Of a DNA stretch of 64,000 nucleotides, positions 25,804 through 34,254 are shown piece after piece. A program made the translations under genes and the position numbers. The DNA lies in NCBI RefSeq assembly GCF_002954685.1, contig NZ_MSCN01000001.1, forward strand, positions 1,021,600 to 1,085,599. Direction: 5' to 3'. The notes beneath the pieces are model-generated. The model was not told the origin of the DNA, searched no databases, and worked only from the letters and a program-made list of their open reading frames with translations. This stretch comes from Polaribacter porphyrae. Its GTDB lineage: Bacteria > Bacteroidota > Bacteroidia > Flavobacteriales > Flavobacteriaceae. Positions within the stretch are counted from its first letter, which is position 1. Each line of letters opens with the position of its first letter.

Positions 25804-26886
25804 TTACTTTTTTGTAGTTTTTTTCTTTGTTGCTGCTTTTTTAACAGGTGCTTTTTTAACTGCAACTTTTTTAGCGGGTGTCTTTTTTGCAACCGCTTTT
25901 TTAGCTGGAGCTTTTTTAACCACTGGTGTTGCTGGAGCAATTTGATCGGTTACAAATGTTCCCCAAGTTAAATTCATTTGACCTTTTTTGTACTGCTTTG
26001 CTTTTTCGATTGCCATATTTGCAGCATTTTCTACAATCCACTCAAAATTTTCTTCTCCTACAGAATGTATATCTGCATCTGGAGCAGGATTACAAAAATC
26101 AATTGCATAAGGTATTCCATCTCTTACAGCAAATTCTACTGTATTAAAATCATAACCCAAAGCTTTGTTTAGCTTGATACAATACTCATGAACTGTATCT
26201 AAAATTTTCTGATCAACTGGCTCTCCATTTAAAACATAACGTAAATGATGAGGATTTCTAGGCTCATATTGCATAATATGTACATTATCTGTACCTAAAA
26301 CGTAACATCTAAAGTATTCTTTAAAGTCAATTTCCTCTTGCAACATCATAACAAGGTTTTCAGTTTCACCATGTTTTGCCCATAAATCATCTGGATTTTC
26401 GACTTTGTAAACACTTTTCCATCCACCTCCATCATGAGGTTTCATATATGCAGGAAAACCAATAGTATCAAACATTTTATCCCAATTAAAAGGGTATTTC
26501 ATGTTTCTGAAAGAATTTTCATCAGTATCTGGTGGTCTATGAGAACTTGGTAAAATAAACGTTTTTGGTACAGGAACGCCTACTTTTTCAGCCAAAGCAT
26601 TATTAAAGAATTTTTCATCTGCACTCCACCAAAAAGGATTGTTAATTACAGCAGTTCCTGTAATTGCAGCATTTTTTAAATAGGCTCTGTAAAAAGGAAC
26701 ATCTTGCGAAATTCTATCAATAATTACAGCATATTCGTCCGATTTTGCTTGCTCTACAGTGTCTATTAACACTGCTTCAGCCATCATATCTTTAATGCCT
26801 TGTTCTTTAATTTTTTGATTAACTCTGTCTATAAAAGCTTGTGGAAAGGTATTTTCTTGTCCGAATAAAATTCCAATTTTTCTCAT
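25804..26886 (-). CDS. RimK-like ATP-grasp ligase with lysine-pentad C-terminal tail
   Basis: A 360-residue protein. The N-terminus (MRKIGILFGQENTFPQAF) is a preATP-grasp domain; the ATP-grasp domain has FPAYMKPHDGGGWKSVYKV and MLQEEIDFKEYFRCYV, and ends with NTVEFAVRDGIPYAIDFCNPAPDADI, which supplies the Mg-binding E and N. Residues 324-360 are seven pentads of the form KK-x-x-x (KKAPA, KKAVA, KKTPA, KKVAV, KKAPV, KKAAT, KKKTT), with 17 lysines in 37 residues, like histone H1 tails. The tail could bind nucleic acid or polyanions, or carry acceptor lysines. Second gene of the minus-strand operon, 33 bases after the esterase gene. Substrate unknown. Confidence 0.82.
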   Translation of the reverse strand: MRKIGILFGQENTFPQAFIDRVNQKIKEQGIKDMMAEAVLIDTVEQAKSDEYAVIIDRISQDVPFYRAYLKNAAITGTAVINNPFWWSADEKFFNNALAEKVGVPVPKTFILPSSHRPPDTDENSFRNMKYPFNWDKMFDTIGFPAYMKPHDGGGWKSVYKVENPDDLWAKHGETENLVMMLQEEIDFKEYFRCYVLGTDNVHIMQYEPRNPHHLRYVLNGEPVDQKILDTVHEYCIKLNKALGYDFNTVEFAVRDGIPYAIDFCNPAPDADIHSVGEENFEWIVENAANMAIEKAKQYKKGQMNLTWGTFVTDQIAPATPVVKKAPAKKAVAKKTPAKKVAVKKAPVKKAATKKKTTKK

Positions 26887-26919
26887 ATTATATTTATTTT
26901 GTTAGTTGTTACTCTATTT

Positions 26920-27624
26920 TTAAATTTTTGATAAATAATGTGGAAACATTTGCCTCCAAATTGGCCAATCGTGTTCTGCCCATTTGCGTTCGTCAAACCA
27001 AAAAGGGATATTTTTATCACTTAAAATTTTCGCTAAATTTTGATTTGCTTCTAAACAAATATCCCAATCACTTGTGCCCAAAATAATTTTCATATTCCAT
27101 AAATCTGGATGATTGCTTCCTGGTAAAAAATCTACTGGGTTGTTATAAAAAACATTGTCATCATAATAATCATCTAAAAAAGATTTAATATCAAAAGAAC
27201 CACTTAAACTAAACATATGGCTTACTCTTTCTGGGTGTTTAAACGCAAAATTTGCTGCATGATAACCTCCAAAACTGACACCTGCAACAGCTACTTTTTG
27301 AATTCCTCTTTGATGACAAATAGGGTTTACAACTTCATCCATAATAAATTTATCATACCAAATATGATTTTTGACACGATCTGCAGGATGAATATTCTTA
27401 TCATACCAACTCAATTCATTTATAGAATCTGGGCAGTAAATTTGCACCAAACCTTCCTCTAAAAACCATTTTGCAGACTCAATTAACTTGAAATCTTTAC
27501 ACTCGTAAAAGCGTCCACTAGTTGTTGGGAATAAAATTAAAGGATAACCTGCGTACCCAAAAACCAACATTTCTATATCTTTATTTAATGTTGGCGAATA
27601 CCATTTGTGATAATCTTCTTTCAA
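26920..27624 (-). CDS. Alpha/beta-hydrolase esterase (PF00756-like), first gene of the ligase operon
   Basis: A 234-residue protein with no signal peptide. The family opening is HKWYSPTLNKDIEMLVFGY, followed by YPLILFPTTSGRFYE and the nucleophile elbow VAVAGVSFGGYHAANF with catalytic serine in GVSFGG. The likely acid lies in LGTSDWD and the histidine in AEHDWPIW. It starts with TTG at 27624, since no ATG precedes the conserved N-terminus; a TAATTTTG -7 box lies about 40 bases upstream. It belongs to the same superfamily as the esterase at 18892 but is clearly divergent from it. As first gene of the set it may process the product or precursor of the ligases. Confidence 0.83.
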   Translation of the reverse strand: MKEDYHKWYSPTLNKDIEMLVFGYAGYPLILFPTTSGRFYECKDFKLIESAKWFLEEGLVQIYCPDSINELSWYDKNIHPADRVKNHIWYDKFIMDEVVNPICHQRGIQKVAVAGVSFGGYHAANFAFKHPERVSHMFSLSGSFDIKSFLDDYYDDNVFYNNPVDFLPGSNHPDLWNMKIILGTSDWDICLEANQNLAKILSDKNIPFWFDERKWAEHDWPIWRQMFPHYLSKI

Positions 27625-28057
27625 TATAAAAAACTTAACTGATTTATAAAAATTTTACGATTGCAAAATTACGCTATTTCAAGCAGTTACGTATGAAGTT
27701 TATGATTTTTACCGAAAACAAAATAATGTGTTTGAATTATTAATAGCCTGTTATAAAAATGTTACTTTTTTTGTAGAATTATTCGATTTAGAACATTTAA
27801 AACAACTATATGCTAATATTTTAGAGCATTAAGCTTGACTATATTATAGATAAATAAACGTTTGGTATAAAATATAAATTGGCATACTAGATAAATGAGA
27901 TAGAAACTAAATAAAAAAAGGTATTTTCCCTATTAATTTTCTCAACAAAAAACTCGAACTTCGCTAACTCTGGATATAAAAGAGTTAAAACTCTTAATAT
28001 CAGAAATGAGTTAGCAAATTTTAAAATTTAATAAAAATCTGAAAATTATATTCTCTA
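27625..28057. other. 433-base intergenic region: -7 box, orphan open frame, hairpin
   Basis: Left part: on the minus strand TAATTTTG at 27664-27671 is a candidate -7 box for the esterase operon. Middle: plus-strand frame 27650-27832 is open for 60 codons without ATG and ends ANILEH, with protein-like composition but no recognised family, so it may be a gene remnant. Right: a compound hairpin at 27963-28015 sits after the stop of the MATE gene. No RNA gene was recognised. Confidence 0.5.
27963..28015 (-). terminator. Compound stem-loop downstream of the MATE gene
   Basis: GCTAACTC (27963-27970) pairs with GAGTTAGC (28008-28015), inside it GATAT with ATATC, and inside that AGAGTT with AACTCT around a two-base loop, with small internal loops between stems. 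It lies 43 bases after the MATE stop. It may end that transcript, although no clean T-run follows. Confidence 0.5.
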
Positions 28058-29431
28058 TCACTTTTCTTTAATCAATTTTAATGTCAATTTATTAAATCGA
28101 ATAAACAACAACACTGAAGCTGTGGTTAAACCTGCTAAAAGACCCAACCAAATACCAAAACTACCAAACATTTTTTCTTTTCCTAGAAAATATGAAACAG
28201 GAAAACCAACACACCAATAAGAAATAAAAGTTAAAATTGTGGGGATTTTTACATCTTGTAAACCACGCAAAGCACCTAAAACCACAACCTGAATACTATC
28301 AGAAATTTGAAAAAAGGCAGCTGCTAACAATAAATTGGAAGCAATAGAAAGTACTTCCATATTATCTACATAATTTTCTGCATCATTTAAATCTACATAA
28401 ATATTAGGTAAGCTTTTGTGGAAGATAAAAAACAATAAGGCAAAAAAGGTTGCCAATAAAATACCTAGTAAAAAAATAGAAAATGCTATTCTGCGTAATT
28501 CTTTATAATTCTGTAATCCTTTTTGATTCCCAACTCGAATCATAGAAGCAACACTTAAACCCATTGCCACCATAAATGTCATTGAAGATAAATTTAACGC
28601 AATTTGATTTGCTGCTTGCGGATTTTTACCTAGCAAACCACTCAACCAAATTGCGGCTGTAAAAATAGCAACTTCAAAAAACATTTGCATAGCACTTAAA
28701 GAACCTAGATTGATGATTTTTTTAATCATTAAAAAATCAAAAACAAATATTTTAATATTTTTTACAATTCTTGCAGAACTTTTTTTATAACGTAATAAAG
28801 TCCACAGATAAATAACCATAATTATTCTGGAAGCTAAAGTTCCATAAGCTGCACCAACAATTCCCATTTCTGGAAATCCGAATTTACCGAAAATCAAAAT
28901 ATAGTTTAACCCAATATTTACAATATTCGCCAAAAGTGTAGCATACATTGGGTATTTGGTCATAGACATTCCATCACTAAATTGTTTTATGGCTTGGAAA
29001 ACTATCAACGGAATTAAAGAAAATGCCACCAAATCTAAATACGGAATTGCCAAAGCCACAACTTCTTCAGGTTGTTTCATTAAATACATTAACGGCTTCG
29101 AAAAATAAATCCCTAAAAATAAAATAGTCCCCAAAACTGTACATAAAAACAATCCGTGTTTGTATGTGGATCTTGCTTGTTGTAGGTTATCTGATGAATC
29201 TGCTTCTGCTATTAATGGTGTAATTGCAGTAGAAAAACCAATTCCAATAGACATTGCAATAAACATAAAACTGTTACCTAAAGAAACTGCTGCCAATTCT
29301 GCAGTACCTAATTGCCCAACCATTATATTATCAATAAAAGACACAAAAGTATGACCTAACATTCCCAGCATTACTGGTGCAGCAAGTTTCCAATTGTATT
29401 TAAATTCTGATGTGTACTGAGCTAAATTCAA
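28058..29431 (-). CDS. MATE-family multidrug efflux transporter (NorM-like)
   Basis: A 457-residue inner-membrane protein with about 12 hydrophobic segments. The conserved N-terminal MATE region is YNWKLAAPVMLGMLGHTFVSFIDNIMVGQLGTAELAAVSLG, here best taken as two pieces, AAPVMLGMLGH and DNIMVGQLGTAELAAVSLG; the second bundle repeats the pattern near residue 250. It exports cationic drugs or toxins with an H+ or Na+ gradient. The TTG at 29431 is preferred: the residues upstream of it show no MATE match, and a TATCTTCG sequence resembling a -7 box sits there. The alternative is a TTG at 29479. It is a single gene, divergent from tpx. Confidence 0.9.
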   Translation of the reverse strand: MNLAQYTSEFKYNWKLAAPVMLGMLGHTFVSFIDNIMVGQLGTAELAAVSLGNSFMFIAMSIGIGFSTAITPLIAEADSSDNLQQARSTYKHGLFLCTVLGTILFLGIYFSKPLMYLMKQPEEVVALAIPYLDLVAFSLIPLIVFQAIKQFSDGMSMTKYPMYATLLANIVNIGLNYILIFGKFGFPEMGIVGAAYGTLASRIIMVIYLWTLLRYKKSSARIVKNIKIFVFDFLMIKKIINLGSLSAMQMFFEVAIFTAAIWLSGLLGKNPQAANQIALNLSSMTFMVAMGLSVASMIRVGNQKGLQNYKELRRIAFSIFLLGILLATFFALLFFIFHKSLPNIYVDLNDAENYVDNMEVLSIASNLLLAAAFFQISDSIQVVVLGALRGLQDVKIPTILTFISYWCVGFPVSYFLGKEKMFGSFGIWLGLLAGLTTASVLLFIRFNKLTLKLIKEK

Positions 29432-29531
29432 ATTAAAATAATAATTTTTCGTCTGCGAAGATACGTATAAGATTGGCAAATTTTTATGAGTAAGTGTCTA
29501 GAATTAAAAAGGTATTTATCAATAAAATTAT

Positions 29532-29539
29532 TACATTTG
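29532..29539 (+). promoter_or_regulatory. Candidate -7 box of tpx
   Basis: TACATTTG matches TAnnTTTG and lies 22 bases before the ATG at 29562. No TTG lies at the -33 spacing. Confidence 0.4.
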
Positions 29540-29561
29540 ATAAAAACTAAAAATACATAAA

Positions 29562-30059
29562 ATGGCAGCTATTACATTAGGAGGAACTCCAGTTACTACA
29601 GTAGGAAATTTACCAGAAATTGGAACTAAAGCAACTGATTTTACATTAACATCATTAGATTTATCACATAAAAGTTTATCAGATTTTTCTGGTAAAAATA
29701 TCATTTTAAACATTTTTCCAAGTGTAGATACTGGTACTTGTGCAACTTCTGTTAGAGAATTTAACAAAAAGGCTACAGAATTAGAAGACACAGTTGTATT
29801 GTGTATTTCTAGAGATTTACCATTTGCTCAATCTCGATTTTGTGGTGCAGAAGGTATTGAGAATGTAGAAATGTTGTCTGATTTCGCAACAGGTAAATTC
29901 GGTAAAGACTATCAAGTTGAATTTGCAGATGGTCCATTCAAAGGATTACATTCTAGAGCAATTGTTGTGATTGATAAAAACGGAACGATTACTCATACAG
30001 AGCAAGTTGCTGAAGTTGCTGATGAACCAAATTACGAAGCTGCATTAAAAGCGATATAA
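29562..30059 (+). CDS. tpx: Thiol peroxidase (atypical 2-Cys peroxiredoxin)
   Basis: A 165-residue peroxiredoxin that reduces alkyl and lipid hydroperoxides using thioredoxin. Peroxidatic C60 lies in FPSVDTGTCATSVREF and resolving C94 in SRFCGAEGI, matching Cys61 and Cys95 of E. coli Tpx. The N-terminal strand (ITLGGTPVTTVGNLP) and the LHSRAIVVID segment are standard. The protein is cytoplasmic with no signal, although related enzymes occur in the periplasm. dgkA starts 2 bases after its stop, so they form an operon. Confidence 0.96.
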   Translation: MAAITLGGTPVTTVGNLPEIGTKATDFTLTSLDLSHKSLSDFSGKNIILNIFPSVDTGTCATSVREFNKKATELEDTVVLCISRDLPFAQSRFCGAEGIENVEMLSDFATGKFGKDYQVEFADGPFKGLHSRAIVVIDKNGTITHTEQVAEVADEPNYEAALKAI

Positions 30060-30061
30060 AG

Positions 30062-30442
30062 ATGAAAAACCCTAAAGATGGTTTTATTAGAGGTAGATTA
30101 CGAAGCGTAAAATTTGCTTTTAAAGGACTATGGATTTTAGTTACTACCGAAGATAGCATTAAAGCTCAACTTTTTTTTGCATTAATCGCCACTATTTTAG
30201 GGTTCTTTTTTGAAATTTCTGCAACTGAATGGGCTGTCCAATTTTTAGCAATAGGTTTGGTTTTAGTTGCTGAAGCTTGTAACTCTGCTATTGAAGAAGT
30301 TGCGGATTTTATTCATCCAGAATTTCATATAAAAATAGGTTTAATTAAAGACATAGCTGCAGGTGCACCAACATTTGCAGCATTAATTTCTTTGATTATT
30401 GCTGGGATTATCTACATTCCGAAAATTATGGGTATCTTATAA
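30062..30442 (+). CDS. dgkA: Diacylglycerol kinase (undecaprenol kinase family)
   Basis: A 126-residue inner-membrane enzyme with three predicted helices (about 35-55, 60-80 and 100-122). The family motif VAEACNSAIEEVADF with the catalytic glutamates is at residues 75-89. It phosphorylates diacylglycerol or undecaprenol with ATP, linked to phospholipid recycling and the envelope stress response. The N-terminus MKNPKDGFIRGRLRSVKFAF is amphipathic, as in relatives. Two bases downstream of tpx; its stop overlaps the end of the convergent LytTR regulator by 6 bases. Confidence 0.93.
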   Translation: MKNPKDGFIRGRLRSVKFAFKGLWILVTTEDSIKAQLFFALIATILGFFFEISATEWAVQFLAIGLVLVAEACNSAIEEVADFIHPEFHIKIGLIKDIAAGAPTFAALISLIIAGIIYIPKIMGIL

Positions 30443-31189
30443 TTTATTAAACATTTCCAACCTTTTTATAAACGTTGTTTTTTTACGTTTCGAAACTGGT
30501 AGTGTAGAATTATCGCTCATAACTACATAACCACCATCTTTATGCAAATAACTTTTTAAATGATTTAAGTTGATTAAATGTGAGTGATGAATTCTCTCAA
30601 AATTAAAAGGTATTAATAATTCTTCTAGCTCTTTTAACGTTTTAGAAATCAGCAATCGTTTGTCATTTGTGAAATAGATTTGTGTGTAATTTCCTTCTGA
30701 TGTGCATTTTAAAATAGTTGCAATTTGGTGGATAAAAATACCTTCAGATGTTTGCAAAACAATCTTTTTATTGGCAATTGTATTTTGCTGATTTTGGATA
30801 TATGCTTCAATCTTTTTATTCAAATTTAATTTGTTTTCTTTCTCAATTTTAGCAACTGCAACTTGTAATTCTTTACTGTTAATTGGTTTTAACAAATAGT
30901 CTAAAGCACTAAATTTTATAGCTTGCAACACATATTCACTATAAGCTGTTGTAATGATGATTTTAAAGTTAATACTTATAAAATGCTGCAAAATATCTAA
31001 ACCTAAACCATCAGAAAGTTGAATGTCTAAAAAAATTAAATTGGGTTTTAATGCAGATATTTTAGCAATGCCCTCTTTTACAGATTGTGCTGTATCTAAC
31101 ACAATTACTGTTGGGCAATTTAAAGCTAATTCTTGCTTTAGAGCAGAAATTGCTTGAGGTTCATCTTCTATAATTAATGCATTTATCAT
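30437..31189 (-). CDS. LytTR-family response regulator (second system)
   Basis: A 250-residue regulator. The receiver covers about 1-120 with acidic pair E8-D9 in ALIIEDEPQA, phospho-acceptor D55 in LIFLDIQLSDG, TAYSEYV and LLKPINSK. LytTR covers about 145-245 (IHQIATILKCTSEGNYTQIYF, FERIHHSHLINLNHL). Its start lies 7 bases after the stop of the histidine kinase upstream on the same strand, so the two are co-transcribed. It overlaps the convergent dgkA gene by 6 bases. Many relatives have D at position 8, but an ED pair is also common. Confidence 0.92.
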   Translation of the reverse strand: MINALIIEDEPQAISALKQELALNCPTVIVLDTAQSVKEGIAKISALKPNLIFLDIQLSDGLGLDILQHFISINFKIIITTAYSEYVLQAIKFSALDYLLKPINSKELQVAVAKIEKENKLNLNKKIEAYIQNQQNTIANKKIVLQTSEGIFIHQIATILKCTSEGNYTQIYFTNDKRLLISKTLKELEELLIPFNFERIHHSHLINLNHLKSYLHKDGGYVVMSDNSTLPVSKRKKTTFIKRLEMFNKL

Positions 31190-31196
31190 CTTTAAT

Positions 31197-34052
31197 TTAC
31201 CATATTTTTAAAAGCGGAATTGTAATAATAACTTGAGTTCCTGTTGATTTTTTATCTTCCATTAAATCTATAAATTGTAAATTGCATTTTGTAATTTCTT
31301 GAATTTCTATTAATGCCAATCGTTCTTTTGTTATAGAAATTGCTTTTGAGGTATGCCTTGTTTTTTTATTTTTTTGTGATGCTTTTCGTCCAATTCCATC
31401 ATCATTTACAATACAAATTAATGAGTTTTCTTTTTTATGAAATGATACAATAATTTTTCCTTTGGATGATTTTGGAGAAACTCCGTGAATAACTGCATTT
31501 TCAATAATGGGTTGCAACAATAAAGTAGGAATACTGGTTTCTTTTGCATTCAGGTTTTTATCAATAATAATCTGATAATCAAACTTATGCTGATAGCGAA
31601 CTTGAGTCAATTGCAAATACAAACCTAACATTTCTACTTCTAAAGAAAGTGGAATATATTGCTCTACATTTTCTAAAAGTAAGCGTAATAATTTAGAAAA
31701 ATTAGAAATATAATTGCTGGCTTCTTGCACATTTCCTTCAGAATAATATCCTTTAATGGTATTTAAAGCGTTAAAAATAAAGTGTGGATTCATTTGCAAA
31801 CGCAACGCTTTTTGCTCTAAAGCCAACATTTGATTTTCTAAAGCAATATTCTCTTTTTCTAATAAAATTGATTTCTTTTCTTTTAAAAATTGTTTTTGTA
31901 GATAATTCAATCTTAATTTTAAGAAATAATAAATTGCTAATCCAATTCCTAAAATCAGCAATAGTAAAAACCACCAAGTTTGCCAAAAAGGTGTAGCAAT
32001 TGTAAAACTGATTTTCTTTACTTCACTTTTATGACCAAATCCATTTACTGCATATAAGGCAAAGTTGTAATTACCAGCTTTTAAATTTTTATAATTAACA
32101 GTTCTCTCTTCTGTACTACTCCAATCAGTGTTATTTAGTTTATAAAAAAAATTAAGATTTCCTTCATCTAAAAAAGAAATTCCATCATACTCAAATTTTA
32201 AATTATTATCTGTGTATTTTATTGTTTTATTTAGTGAAAAATTTATTTTTTTATTATTGGCATAAATACTTTTAAAAGAAACAATAGGAGGAGTATTTTT
32301 TTTAGTAAAATAATTTTTATGAAAATAGATTAATTGGTCATTTGTAGCAATATAAAGTGTATCATTAACTAGAGAAAAATCGTTTATCTTTTTGTTTTTG
32401 AATGCTAAAAATGTATTAAAATCTTTAATAGTAAAGTTAGACCCTGATAATGTAATACTGTTTATACCTTTGTTACTTCCAACTAAATATGTTGCAGTTG
32501 CTGTTTTTTTAATAGTAGTTATTGTATTATTATTAAGTCTATCTTTTTTAGAAATTGAAAACTTGACAACATCATTATCTAAAATAATGAGTCCTTTAGA
32601 AGATGTTGCCACTAAAAGTAAATTAGATTCATCGTCATAAAATATTTGATTTATAGATGATTTTAGTTCAGGAAATTTATCTCCCAAAAAAATGAGTGCA
32701 TTATTTTTATAACAGTATAATCCAATATTTGTACCCAAATAAATTGAAGAATTTACGTTTTTAATAGTATAAATTCTTCTGTTTAAAAATCTATTATGAT
32801 AGATTTTATCATATTCTTTTTGATCTAACTCATTTTTAGAAATTTTTGATAAATAAGCAGTTGCTAAAAAAAGTGAATCTCCCTGTTCTAAAATATCATT
32901 TAGATTTATAGGAATTTCTATTTCATAATTTTTTGTAATTTTTTTTAAACCAACTTTACCAATAATATAAGTAGTTTCAGTAAAAAATCTAATTTTAGAG
33001 ATTTCATCTTTTCTCCAATTTTTATTAAAAGTTTTTTTTGTGAAAGTATTATTTTTTTTGATGTAATAATCATTTTCCATTCCTCCAAACCAAATTTCAT
33101 TATTATCATTATTTGCAATAGTATTTATAGCAATGTCTCTTTGTAAAATAGAAAAAGAGGGTATTAGAAATATACCATCTTGTAGTGTAGTTAACCAATA
33201 GTTACCTTCAATATCTTTAGAAATACTTGTAACAGTTTTTTCTTTAAAAAAGTGTTTTACAATTTTTTTGTTTTCAACTAGAAAAACTCCTTTTCTAGTA
33301 CAAATCCAAATTTTAGAACTTGACTCTTTGTAAATGTTTATAATTTCAAAATCATTTGGCAATGTTATTATTTGCTTAAACATACCAGATGAATTAACCT
33401 TATAAAGTCTATTAAAATTATTAAAAAAGACTTCTTTTTTATGATGAAAAACTCTGTAAGGTACTTTACCAATATCTATTTTGGTTAGTTTTTTAGAAAT
33501 AGGATTATAAATACCTGAAGAGTTTAAAATAGCAAGCTCATCCCCTATTTTCCAAATGCCAGAAGTATTTATTTTTATATTTTCTATACTATTTACAGTA
33601 TTATCAGTACTAATTTCTGTTAGATTTCCATTTCTTGATATTAAATAAATGTTATTATCTTTATCTTCATAGAAATCGATTAGCATATTTTTACTTTCAA
33701 TCTTCTGAATAATAGTTGAATTTTCTGAATTATAAATAGTATCATTTTTAATATAAGATGGAGTTCCATTTAAGGTTAACAGCCATTTTCTACCCTTAAA
33801 ATCTTCCCTTATTTTAAAAACTTCGTTATCTGTAAGCCCATCATCAGAACTGAATAGTACAAAATCTTTACTATTATATTTAATAACTCCAACATCTGTA
33901 GCAAACCAAATAAAACCTTCTTTATCTTGATGTGCATCATAAATGGTATTTGTTGGCAAACCATCATTGATAGTGTAATTTATTGTATAAGGTTCTTGCC
34001 CAAAATTGTTGAAGCAAAAAAGAAAAGTTAAAATGTATAAAAACTTTTTCAA
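31197..34052 (-). CDS. LytS-type sensor histidine kinase with beta-propeller sensor (second system)
   Basis: A 951-residue membrane kinase, paralogous in layout to the gene at 5108. A signal or anchor (MKKFLYILTFLFCFNNFGQ) leads into a propeller region with WFATDVGVIKYN, WICTRKGVFLV and WLTTLQDGIFLI to about residue 585. A Y_Y_Y domain (about 620-680) and a membrane helix near 690-710 follow. LQMNPHFIFNALNTIKGYY gives the phospho-histidine near residue 756, and HATPase_c follows with QPIIENAVIHGV and DDGIGRKASQ. Its cognate LytTR gene begins 7 bases after the stop. The extracytoplasmic sensor is in the periplasm; its ligand is unknown. Confidence 0.92.
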   Translation of the reverse strand: MKKFLYILTFLFCFNNFGQEPYTINYTINDGLPTNTIYDAHQDKEGFIWFATDVGVIKYNSKDFVLFSSDDGLTDNEVFKIREDFKGRKWLLTLNGTPSYIKNDTIYNSENSTIIQKIESKNMLIDFYEDKDNNIYLISRNGNLTEISTDNTVNSIENIKINTSGIWKIGDELAILNSSGIYNPISKKLTKIDIGKVPYRVFHHKKEVFFNNFNRLYKVNSSGMFKQIITLPNDFEIINIYKESSSKIWICTRKGVFLVENKKIVKHFFKEKTVTSISKDIEGNYWLTTLQDGIFLIPSFSILQRDIAINTIANNDNNEIWFGGMENDYYIKKNNTFTKKTFNKNWRKDEISKIRFFTETTYIIGKVGLKKITKNYEIEIPINLNDILEQGDSLFLATAYLSKISKNELDQKEYDKIYHNRFLNRRIYTIKNVNSSIYLGTNIGLYCYKNNALIFLGDKFPELKSSINQIFYDDESNLLLVATSSKGLIILDNDVVKFSISKKDRLNNNTITTIKKTATATYLVGSNKGINSITLSGSNFTIKDFNTFLAFKNKKINDFSLVNDTLYIATNDQLIYFHKNYFTKKNTPPIVSFKSIYANNKKINFSLNKTIKYTDNNLKFEYDGISFLDEGNLNFFYKLNNTDWSSTEERTVNYKNLKAGNYNFALYAVNGFGHKSEVKKISFTIATPFWQTWWFLLLLILGIGLAIYYFLKLRLNYLQKQFLKEKKSILLEKENIALENQMLALEQKALRLQMNPHFIFNALNTIKGYYSEGNVQEASNYISNFSKLLRLLLENVEQYIPLSLEVEMLGLYLQLTQVRYQHKFDYQIIIDKNLNAKETSIPTLLLQPIIENAVIHGVSPKSSKGKIIVSFHKKENSLICIVNDDGIGRKASQKNKKTRHTSKAISITKERLALIEIQEITKCNLQFIDLMEDKKSTGTQVIITIPLLKIW

Positions 34053-34254
34053 GTGAGAGTATTTCAGTAAAAGTAACGATATAAAATCAAATCTTTATAA
34101 CGTTTTTAAGACAGTTATTTTAGATACAAAATCAATTATCTTAAAATAAGTATCGGTTAGTAAAAAATTTCAATCACTTTTCATTTTAGAACTATATTAC
34201 ATCTTCATTTTTAATTTCTTTGATTATAAATCATTGAATTTAAAAATCTATTTT

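Noticed and set aside
27625-28057. tRNA or small RNA gene in the 433-base gap
   Set aside because: No cloverleaf, no CCA end and no conserved RNA motif was recognised; only a hairpin after the MATE gene is supported.
29432-29479. Longer N-terminus of the MATE pump, up to 29479
   Set aside because: The extra 16 codons show no MATE match and contain a -7-like box. A TTG at 29431 is a better start.
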